A stretch of DNA of 11,685 nt from Acidobacteriaceae bacterium (GTDB lineage: Bacteria; Acidobacteriota; Terriglobia; Terriglobales; SbA1). A program made the translations under genes and the position numbers. Under the pieces are notes generated by a model. That model ran no database searches. It worked only from the letters and a program-made list of their open reading frames with translations, and was not told the DNA's origin. Shown here in pieces: positions 1-4,829 of the stretch. Position 1 is the first letter of the stretch. The number at the start of each line of letters is the position of its first letter. The stretch spans positions 1-11,685 of the forward strand of contig PLEA01000393.1 in the NCBI GenBank assembly GCA_003136335.1, in the 5' to 3' direction.

Positions 1-136
1 CCAGCGGCGTGTCATCGAACTCAATCTGCATGTCGATGATGTGCGTGACGCCCGCCTTCGCCACCTTCGCCATGTTCTCCGAGGTCCAAATCCCACCTCC
101 GACCGCGATCCGGTCGGTCAACCATGTGATATCCAT
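1..136 (-). CDS. Dual-specificity protein phosphatase-like protein, N-terminal part
   Basis: Only the first 45 codons are in the window; the gene runs off the left edge. The reading begins MDITWLTDRIAVGGGIWTS and continues to an AGVTHIIDMQ motif followed by an acidic stretch (EFDD). This beta-strand / helix / strand opening (W-ITDRIAVGG, then GVTHIID) is typical of the dual-specificity (DSP) branch of protein tyrosine phosphatases, which remove phosphate from Tyr or Ser/Thr of proteins or from other phospho-substrates. The catalytic HCxxGxxR loop would lie beyond the window, so activity cannot be judged. The start at 136 is preceded by AGGACGGGG, a usable ribosome binding site. The gene lies 188 bp downstream of the lysine-rich gene on the same strand, with repeat copies between them, so a shared operon is doubtful. 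Confidence 0.75.
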   Translation of the reverse strand, partial: MDITWLTDRIAVGGGIWTSENMAKVAKAGVTHIIDMQIEFDDTPL

Positions 137-159
137 CCCCGTCCTATATGACTTTCGCT

Positions 160-200
160 GGGTGCCCCATCCTTGTCGCGTTTTTCGCGACAGGGTGGGG
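160..200. repeat. Intergenic palindromic repeat, copy A
   Basis: GGGTGCCCCATCCTTGTCGC opens the copy. The arms CCCCATCCTTGTCGCG (165-180) and CGCGACAGGGTGGGG (186-200) pair around a loop of five T, with one bulged T and one G-T pair. The same unit recurs at 2470-2515 and, decayed, at 210-245. It sits between two minus-strand genes, so it is not simply a terminator of a plus-strand gene. It behaves like a REP-type dispersed palindrome. Short spurious ORFs run through it on both strands. Confidence 0.75.
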
Positions 201-209
201 ATTTTCTCC

Positions 210-245
210 TGGGTGCCCCATCCTTCGCGTTCTTTGCGAAGTGCG
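210..245. repeat. Intergenic palindromic repeat, copy B (decayed)
   Basis: This copy begins with the same GGGTGCCCCATCCTT as copy A, ten bases after copy A ends. Its right arm has changed: only TTCGC (223-227) and GCGAA (236-240) still pair, and the GGGTGGGG half is lost. It is therefore a partial copy in direct tandem with copy A. Confidence 0.6.
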
Positions 246-324
246 CGAAATTTCGCCATCGGCCCAACCCAAACTGCCACCCCATTGTCTCGTCTCACTG
301 CTCCGCCTCATTCTACGGTATCGC

Positions 325-822
325 TCACAACAGTACAGAAACGTCCTTGGTTTCCGTGCCAAGCGTACACGCCTCTGGCTCTGAACCGTCCTGCTGACCG
401 CGTTGTGTATTCGATTCTTTCTCACCCGTATCTGCCCCTGCGGCCGCGCCCATCGATGGGTTCGCCACTCTCACGGGTTCGTCCTCTTCATCGCGCCCAA
501 CCGGTTTATCCGGAATGTTCAATCGGTCCAACAAAGTTTTCGCCAGGCAGTCTTCGTCCGCGGTTGCATCGCTTCCGTCCGTCGACGGCGGATAGATCGC
601 CGCGACTTCGAACAAATACTTTGTCGGAGCAAGTTGTCCCGTCATCGCCTGGTCCATCACCGCCTTCGTAATCTTCTTGGCTCCCGAACGCACGATCTTG
701 GCGATGTCGTTGCGCACTTCGGCGGGATTCACCTGTTTCTTCGCCCTCGACCTCTTCGTCGTACTCTTCTTCTTCGCCGCTCTCGTCGCCGTTGTCTTAC
801 CCTTCGCCTTTTTCTTCATCAT
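325..822 (-). CDS. Lysine-rich N-tail protein of unknown function
   Basis: I do not recognise an assigned function. From the start at 822 the product has 165 residues. Residues 1-30 are a basic, disordered Lys/Arg/Thr/Ala tail (KKKAKGKTTATRAAKKKS and on), resembling histone H1-like or AlgP-like tails that bind nucleic acid. Residues about 31-75 look folded: helix VNPAEVRNDIAKIVRSG, then AVMDQAMTGQLAPTKYLFEV and AAIYPPS. The rest is acidic and low in complexity, with a LAKTLLDRLNIP helix. Two adjacent ATGs (822 and 819) follow AGAG, a weak ribosome binding site; starting at 882 would add 20 residues crossing a hairpin and is less likely. The YLFE...YP motif reminds me of a small family common in Acidobacteria; that is recollection, not a search. 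Cytoplasmic: no signal peptide or membrane segment. Confidence 0.7.
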   Translation of the reverse strand: MMKKKAKGKTTATRAAKKKSTTKRSRAKKQVNPAEVRNDIAKIVRSGAKKITKAVMDQAMTGQLAPTKYLFEVAAIYPPSTDGSDATADEDCLAKTLLDRLNIPDKPVGRDEEDEPVRVANPSMGAAAGADTGEKESNTQRGQQDGSEPEACTLGTETKDVSVLL

Positions 823-867
823 TTGCTCTACCGGGTCCCGGATTTCAAAACTTCGTCCTAAAAGTAG

Positions 868-892
868 AGGGCGCACCCTCAAGGCGCGCCCT
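868..892. other. GC-rich hairpin upstream of the lysine-rich gene
   Basis: AGGGCGCACC (868-877) and GGCGCGCCCT (883-892) form a ten-base stem with one A-C mismatch and loop CTCAA. No long T run follows on either strand (CTACTTTT on the minus strand is the nearest). It lies 46 bp before the minus-strand start at 822. It could be a leader hairpin or a regulatory site; it is a poor terminator. Confidence 0.4.
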
Positions 893-1062
893 TTAAAGAG
901 AGTTTGTTTCTTTTCTTACTTTTTGTTTTGGGCATGAGCTTGAGGCATCAGGCTTGTGCGCGCCCGCAGGACGGCGCAGGACGCAGGGCAAGATTTCTAA
1001 AATCAAATCTGGAGGAGTGATGAAAAGCGATCGCGGAAGGCAAACAGAAAGACGCAGTCGGC

Positions 1063-1320
1063 ATGGAATTGAAGTACTGCGAGCACTGCGGAGGCTTGTG
1101 GGTACGGGAAGGTGGGGCAGGAGTCTACTGCAACAACTGCCAGCGCGCAGTGGCGGAGTTGCCTGCGCCGAAGAAGAAACCGGAAAGGCTCGTGCTGCCG
1201 GTTCGTCCGCGCACGGTGGTGGAAGACTACGAGTTTGAGATCGACGTCGAGGACTTGACTGACTTTGAAGCGACGGGGGGGAGGTGGCATGAGCAACGTG
1301 ATCGCGTGGATGGCGGCTGA
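1063..1320 (+). CDS. Zinc-ribbon miniprotein
   Basis: This 85-residue protein opens MELKYCEHCGGLWVREGG and continues with YCNNC. The two CxxC pairs (Cys6/Cys9 and Cys23/Cys26) are spaced as in a treble-clef or rubredoxin-like zinc ribbon and would bind one Zn2+. A basic stretch (PAPKKKPERLVLP) and an acidic end (YEFEIDVEDLTDFE) follow. No enzymatic residues are visible, so a binding or adaptor role is the most that can be inferred. An in-frame stop at 1021 leaves ATG 1063 as the only good start, although its upstream sequence (AGAAAGACGCAGTCGGC) is a weak ribosome binding site. The last 15 residues follow a run of seven G (1275-1281). One more G would end the protein as EATGGEVA with its stop overlapping the ATG at 1289, so the present C-terminus may be a frameshift product. 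Confidence 0.75.
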   Translation: MELKYCEHCGGLWVREGGAGVYCNNCQRAVAELPAPKKKPERLVLPVRPRTVVEDYEFEIDVEDLTDFEATGGRWHEQRDRVDGG

Positions 1321-1486
1321 AGCCGAGCGTTCGGACATTGGGGCGAGCGCTGGATTTCCGCGGCGGACGCGACATATGGACGAGCAACCATCGGCACAAC
1401 AGTTTCGTGCGCCGCAATCCAGACTTGAGCACCCGCCCGTTTTGCATTACCACACTCACTCGTCCCGTGAAGTGGAGCGACATTAG
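1289..1486 (+). CDS. Possible small protein overlapping the zinc-ribbon gene (doubtful)
   Basis: Sixty-five codons start MSNVIAWMAAEAERSD, after a very good ribosome binding site (GGGGGGGAGGTGGC just before ATG). The ORF overlaps the end of the zinc-ribbon gene by 32 bp. The first 20 residues read like a short amphipathic helix. The remainder (many Gln, His, Arg, Ser) has no recognisable fold and lies antisense to the YezD-like remnant. The ribosome binding site and the near-overlap with the upstream stop argue for translation; the composition argues against a folded protein. Not recognised. Confidence 0.3.
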   Translation: MSNVIAWMAAEAERSDIGASAGFPRRTRHMDEQPSAQQFRAPQSRLEHPPVLHYHTHSSREVERH

Positions 1487-1606
1487 CAGGTGCTCCATGG
1501 ATGCCGATAACACTTCAGCCGACTTCACCTTCCTGCGAAACTCGCCGAAGTTCTTCTCCTCATTTGAGTTTTCCGGGTGGCTGGTCATTGCTTTACCATA
1601 GAGCAT
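1418..1606 (-). pseudogene. YezD/DUF2292-like small protein, degenerate or 3'-truncated
   Basis: The minus strand from ATG 1606 (AGAGG ribosome binding site five bases upstream) reads as sensible protein for 63 codons. There is a polar helix (HPENSNEEKNFGEFRRKVKS), then ASMEHLLMSLHFTGRVSVVM and QNGRVLKSG. The GxVxVxxxNGRV pattern matches the short beta-hairpin of YezD/DUF2292-type proteins, whose role is unknown to me. After the KSG motif the frame continues, but as Arg/Ser/Pro-rich nonsense running antisense through the zinc-ribbon gene without a timely stop. The other two frames do not restore a clear tail. I infer that the original 3' end has been lost or scrambled. An alternative is a genuine short protein whose last codons I cannot recognise. 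An ATG at 1588 is a second possible start. Confidence 0.4.
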
Positions 1607-1694
1607 ATGGGCCTCTAGGATGCCGCGATCCTAATAGTTGTCAAATTTCTCAGTCAAGGTTGATATACCAGGGCCGCCTGTGCTCGTTCGGACT

Positions 1695-1724
1695 TAGCGC
1701 CAGGCTATAGGCCGGTGCTATACT
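1695..1724 (+). promoter_or_regulatory. Dyad operator and -10 box of the S24-type regulator
   Basis: Bases 1695-1720 form a near-perfect dyad in which 10 of 13 base pairs are symmetric. The outer arms are TAGCGCC and GGTGCTA and the centre is CTATAG. A -10-like TATACT (1719-1724) overlaps its right edge and ends seven bases before the ATG at 1732; no clear -35 box is visible. The site fits autoregulation by the HTH protein encoded directly downstream. A start point seven bases after the -10 box would put the mRNA 5' end at the ATG, that is, a leaderless transcript. Confidence 0.55.
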
Positions 1725-1731
1725 CCGGGCC

Positions 1732-2448
1732 ATGAAGTTCAAAATCCTGCAAGATAATCTGCGCAAAATCCTCTGGGAGCGCATCGATGCAGGCGAACTG
1801 ACCGGTCTTCGACTCGCCCAGCAGACCGAATTCAAGCAGGCCCACATCTCCAACTTCCTGAACCGGAAACGCGGCCTGAGCCTTGAGGGCATGGACAAAG
1901 TACTTGCCGTGCAGCATCTTTCCGTGCTCGATCTGCTCGATCCTGCCGAAGTCAACAAGCGTGCTACCATCCTGCCTCCCAGCGCCGACGAATTTGAAAA
2001 CGTCTTGCTCACCGACGCATCCACCGCTGCCACCCAGCCGCTGATCACCAGCATGCACGTCAAAGAAATTCTTAAGTTCAAGAAAACCTTCCTGCGCAAG
2101 CTGAAAGCCGCAACCCGAGGCGATCGTTCTGGCTGGCAGCGCTTCGTGCTCATCCAGGTCGATGCCAGCGAAGCCATGTGTATGTATCCACGACTCATGC
2201 CTGGAGCAACTTTATTGATTGACCGACATTACAACTCACTTAAGCCGTATCGCAAAGGTGAGTTCAACATGTACGCTGTTCTGAAAAGCGATACTTGTGC
2301 GGTTAGATATGTCGAAGTAGCCGGAAATCATTTAATCCTCCGCCCGCACAATCAGTCCTCTCCCATCGAAGTTCTGGTCATGGAAGGGGGCAAGACCACC
2401 GCCGATTACCTTGTCGGCCGCGTCTGTCATGTGGGATTGGAAGCGTAG
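1732..2448 (+). CDS. HTH regulator with a LexA/CI-like S24 domain lacking the Ser-Lys dyad
   Basis: The product has 238 residues. Residues about 5-70 form a Cro/CI-type helix-turn-helix (ELTGLRLAQQTEF, then HISNFLNRKRGLSLEGMDKV), a DNA-binding domain. Residues about 135-238 match the S24 peptidase / LexA C-terminal fold: CMYPRLMPGATLLID, then KGEFNMYAVLKSDTCAVRYVEV, LILRPHN and LVGRVCHVG. In LexA, CI and UmuD the first motif is SMxP with the nucleophilic Ser, and the second holds the general-base Lys. Here they appear as Cys150 and Arg192, so self-cleavage by the usual mechanism is unlikely. No Shine-Dalgarno sequence precedes ATG 1732 (CTCCGGGCC), and a -10 box lies seven bases upstream, suggesting leaderless translation. 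The palindromic repeat 22 bp after the stop, ending in five T, could serve as its terminator. Cytoplasmic. The regulated genes other than itself are unknown. Confidence 0.85.
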   Translation: MKFKILQDNLRKILWERIDAGELTGLRLAQQTEFKQAHISNFLNRKRGLSLEGMDKVLAVQHLSVLDLLDPAEVNKRATILPPSADEFENVLLTDASTAATQPLITSMHVKEILKFKKTFLRKLKAATRGDRSGWQRFVLIQVDASEAMCMYPRLMPGATLLIDRHYNSLKPYRKGEFNMYAVLKSDTCAVRYVEVAGNHLILRPHNQSSPIEVLVMEGGKTTADYLVGRVCHVGLEA

Positions 2449-2469
2449 TGCAGATTTAATTGACCGCGA

Positions 2470-2515
2470 GGGTGCCCCACCCTTGTCGCGTCCTTTGCGA
2501 CAGGGTGGGGTTTTT
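2470..2515 (+). repeat. Intergenic palindromic repeat, copy C (terminator-like)
   Basis: This is the best preserved copy. CCCCACCCTTGTCGC (2475-2489) pairs with GCGACAGGGTGGGG (2497-2510) around loop GTCCTTT, with a single bulged T. TTTTT follows at once (2511-2515). It lies 22 bp after the stop of the S24-type regulator and is oriented to act as its intrinsic terminator. The sequence core is shared with copies A and B more than 2 kb away. Confidence 0.75.
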
Positions 2516-2574
2516 GATTTCGCTACCATAGGCCAAGACTTGAATCGCCGAAACGTTGCAAAGCAAAATCTTTC

Positions 2575-3420
2575 CTACTTCAAGTCCGCCAGATCCGCCT
2601 GCAACTGCTGCATACTGAAGCCTTGCGGGGCCTCCTGTTTTCCATTTAGATAGTCAGAGCTCAAGATCGCGTAGGCTTCGTCGCAGTACGCTTCCCAAAA
2701 AGACCACGTCATGATCTGCAACGCTCCCCAGGTCACAACCGTGACCCCGCGCGCATCGTACTCAATCACGGGAACCGCGTGTCCTCCCCAGGAACCCGGT
2801 TTGCCATCGCCCGTCGGGCCTCCCGGAGGCACTGACCAGGGCTGATGATTTTGCACCTGGGCCTGCGCGCTAATCGGCAACTGCACACCGATGTAGCAGC
2901 CTTCGAAGATGTAAACCGAATCCATGATGTGGTTGTGGTTAGTAGGTTCGAGCGCGACATAAGCGCCGATCTTGTGCGCGGCGATGCCGGTTTGTCGCCA
3001 GTAATTCAACACGTCGATCTCGCTCGCGCCGTTGTCATTCGCTCCGCTCACGGGATTGTAGCCAGTGATGGCCGAATACGCGGCCACGATCTGCTTGTCA
3101 GTCGGCGCGACCATCTTCTTCCCCGCGTTCGCCGTCCATTCCATGATCAGGTGCCCCGCGGCCGCGCAGGTGCAGTCGCCAATCTGATCGTTGTCCATCA
3201 TGCCCCAAGAAGATCCAACTTTCGACGAGAGATCGAAAGTCGCAGGTGGCGCCGGCAGCGCCGGTGTGATGTAAGAGGCCAGCAACAAAGTACGCGGATC
3301 GTGTCGCGCCACGTCCTTGCCCAGCTTGAGTTTGCGGGGATCGATCCGCGTCGGATCTGATCTCATGGTGACGCCCATTCGCGCGTCAGGTACTGCACGG
3401 TCCAGTTTTCTTACAGCCAT
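2575..3420 (-). CDS. Papain-like (C1 family) cysteine peptidase homologue
   Basis: The protein has 281 residues and no signal peptide. The N-terminal 60 residues contain a HDPRTLLLASY segment and a Pro/Ala linker. The C1-like region begins near residue 62. SSWGMMDNDQIGDCTCAAAGH carries the oxyanion Gln79 and candidate nucleophiles Cys83/Cys85 at the start of a helix. WGGHAVPVIEYD holds the candidate His214. VVTWGALQIMTWSFW corresponds to the family's NSWG segment, but with Thr230 where the catalytic Asn normally stands. Papain-type enzymes hydrolyse peptide bonds; with two cysteines at the active-site position and Asn replaced, activity is uncertain and a binding role is possible. The start at 3420 has a strong AAGGAG five bases upstream. 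It is transcribed alone, divergent from the beta-barrel gene. No propeptide or membrane anchor is seen, so location is unclear. Confidence 0.85.
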   Translation of the reverse strand: MAVRKLDRAVPDARMGVTMRSDPTRIDPRKLKLGKDVARHDPRTLLLASYITPALPAPPATFDLSSKVGSSWGMMDNDQIGDCTCAAAGHLIMEWTANAGKKMVAPTDKQIVAAYSAITGYNPVSGANDNGASEIDVLNYWRQTGIAAHKIGAYVALEPTNHNHIMDSVYIFEGCYIGVQLPISAQAQVQNHQPWSVPPGGPTGDGKPGSWGGHAVPVIEYDARGVTVVTWGALQIMTWSFWEAYCDEAYAILSSDYLNGKQEAPQGFSMQQLQADLADLK

Positions 3421-3836
3421 GGAGTCTCCTTCGGTGAGATTTCAACATTTGCTCAGAATTTGCGCCAATGCGAAAAGGGGGACGGCCGCTCGCAGCGATG
3501 TCGGTCGCGAACGGGAGTTACTGCGGGGAAGAAGTCGGTCCGAATGTTAGACCCGAACGCAAGCAGATCACGCGCGGCAAGAAAGTTGTTACAAAAAACG
3601 AACAAGAAGAGCGGGGACCGGAAGGTCTCGATCCTCTGATTCCTAGATCTCGACCGGTCACAGCCGGCACGGCTTACGCGGCAACTCGGGATCAATAAAG
3701 GGGCTCTAGTGCTTTCCCTATCAGGCGTCTACCCCATTTCGGTACACGCAACCTGACAATCCTGTTTTCTCACCGCGATTTGCGTTGAACCGAAGCCCTG
3801 CTGGCCGTCAGAATTTAAGTGAAGCGGAGTGTTCTA
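3421..3836. other. Divergent intergenic region, 416 bp
   Basis: No convincing gene. Short frames here have atypical composition and no good ribosome binding site. GACCGG (3616-3621) and CCGGTC (3654-3659) are a weak inverted pair. CTGACA (3753-3758) with a poor -10 match 17 bases later is a possible but unproven promoter for the beta-barrel gene. The region must hold both divergent promoters. Confidence 0.4.
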
Positions 3837-4580
3837 ATGCCACGACGGTTCCCCTTGGTCCTCGCGTCCCTATTCCTCGCTGTCCTAAGGCTTCCCAATG
3901 TCTGTTCCGCGCAAACGGAATCCACCAAGCCAAGTTCCCGGCTCGGCGTCGCCATTAAGGTATCCACGCTGGGAGCCGGTCTGGAAGCAGCCACACCTCT
4001 CACGTCCCGTTCCAACCTGAGCGCCGGATTCAACATGTTCAGCTATGACCGCGGCTTTAGCGAGGACGGTGTCGCCTACGCCGGCCAGCTGAGGTTCCGT
4101 TCCATAGAAGCTCACTATGACTGGTTTCCCTTCCGCGGTGGATTCCATCTCAGCCCCGGCGTGCTCGTATACAACGGCAACCAGATTTCCGCCAGCGCTT
4201 CCGTTCCCGGAGGCAATACCTTCACCCTCAGCAACACCACCTACGCCAGCGATCCCACCAACCCGATCACTGGCTCTGGTAAGGTCGACTTCATCAAGGC
4301 TGGACCTATGTTCACCGTAGGCTGGGGAAACCTGCTTCCTAGCAACTACCGCCATTTCAGCGTCCCCGTTGAAGTTGGGGTTAGTTACACCGGCTCTCCG
4401 CGCACCGCACTCAACCTGGCGGGAGGCGCTTGCGACGCTTCGGGATTGAACTGCCTCGCCGTCAATTCCAATCCCACGTTTCAGGCAAACGTGCAGGCTG
4501 AGCAAAACAAGTTGGACAAAGACATGTCCGCGTTCAAGTTCTATCCCGTGCTCTCGGTAGGATTCGCGTTCAACTTCTAA
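3837..4580 (+). CDS. Secreted outer-membrane beta-barrel protein
   Basis: The product has 247 residues. It starts with a Sec signal peptide (MPRRFPLVLASLFLAVLRLP, then NVCSA before QTES), with probable cleavage after Ala25. The mature part alternates polar and hydrophobic residues in many short strands (RLGVAIKVSTLGAGLEAATP, NLSAGFNMFSYD, YAGQLRFRSIEAHYDWFP, GGFHLSPGVLVYNGNQ, HFSVPVEVGVSYTGS). It ends AFKFYPVLSVGFAFNF, a terminal strand closing in Phe, the mark used by the BAM machinery. This is typical of 8-12-stranded outer-membrane barrels; substrate or partner cannot be told. ATG 3837 is preferred because CGGAG lies seven bases upstream. A GTG at 3819 would add six residues (MKRSVL) before the signal peptide. 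The two cysteines near residues 201 and 208 (GACDASGLNC) could form an extracellular or periplasmic disulfide. Confidence 0.8.
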   Translation: MPRRFPLVLASLFLAVLRLPNVCSAQTESTKPSSRLGVAIKVSTLGAGLEAATPLTSRSNLSAGFNMFSYDRGFSEDGVAYAGQLRFRSIEAHYDWFPFRGGFHLSPGVLVYNGNQISASASVPGGNTFTLSNTTYASDPTNPITGSGKVDFIKAGPMFTVGWGNLLPSNYRHFSVPVEVGVSYTGSPRTALNLAGGACDASGLNCLAVNSNPTFQANVQAEQNKLDKDMSAFKFYPVLSVGFAFNF

Positions 4581-4629
4581 GCTGGTTTCTGCGGTGACCG
4601 CTGGACCGCCGCACGACAACCTCGATTCT

Positions 4630-4706
4630 TAGAGACATTGCTTGCAACGTCTGCCTTACCATCGTTCGCAATGCCTCCGGCCGAAACGCAGCAAGCTACG
4701 TCTCTA
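4630..4706 (+). other. Long inverted repeat upstream of the PilZ unit (possible leader structure)
   Basis: AGAGACATTGCTTGCAACGT (4631-4650) faces ACGCAGCAAGCTACGTCTCT (4686-4705), matching at 16 of 20 pairs, with one extra T-A pair outside. The 35-base middle contains TTCG/CGAA and GCC/GGC minor complements, so a branched fold is possible. It starts 50 bp after the beta-barrel gene stop and ends 55 bp before the leader ORF. It has no T run, so it is not an ordinary terminator. It may be a 5' leader element of the PilZ unit. I could not match it to a known riboswitch. Confidence 0.45.
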
Positions 4707-4760
4707 CGACTTGAACCCTCAGCTTTCCGACACTAGGAATTGGCCGACCAGGAGGAAGCA

Positions 4761-4829
4761 ATGGTCAAGAATGTTACCGGCGTAACCTTTGGAGCTTGTT
4801 ACTTTTTCCTTATTATCAGAGTGGCATGA
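4761..4829 (+). CDS. 22-residue leader ORF coupled to the PilZ gene
   Basis: An ideal ribosome binding site (AGGAGGA, 4750-4756) stands four bases before ATG 4761. The ORF begins MVKNVTGVTF and ends FFLIIRVA. Its TGA (4827-4829) overlaps the ATG of the next gene (4826-4828) as ATGA, the classic geometry of translational coupling. The peptide is hydrophobic in its second half (ACYFFLIIRVA), enough for a marginal membrane insertion or an interaction with the ribosome exit tunnel, but too short to assign a role. The downstream start has only AGAGTGG before it, so ribosomes finishing this ORF probably feed the PilZ gene. The peptide may matter only through the act of translation. Confidence 0.6.
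   Translation: MVKNVTGVTFGACYFFLIIRVA

Noticed and set aside
9..671. A 220-codon plus-strand frame and other frames across 144-425
   Set aside because: They run antisense to the phosphatase and lysine-rich genes and through the palindromic repeats. Their composition (Pro, Arg, Ser, His) is that of shadow frames, and no ribosome binding site supports them.
1011..1238. ORF from ATG 1020 behind the strong GGAGGAG
   Set aside because: The ribosome binding site is too close to this ATG (two bases), the product is Arg/Gly-rich, and it overlaps the zinc-ribbon gene in another frame for most of its length.
893..1417. Continuation of the minus-strand YezD-like frame to 893
   Set aside because: Beyond the KSG motif the frame is Arg/Ser/Pro-rich and antisense to the zinc-ribbon gene. 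Only the first 63 codons look like protein.
3468..3698. 76-codon plus-strand frame in the divergent gap
   Set aside because: Charged, low-complexity product, no good ribosome binding site and no recognisable motif; the gap is better read as a promoter region.
4630..4706. GEMM-type c-di-GMP riboswitch
   Set aside because: The region precedes a PilZ gene and has an ACGCA-GCAAGC stretch, but the conserved GEMM segments and helix order, as I remember them, are not present. It is kept only as an unassigned inverted repeat.
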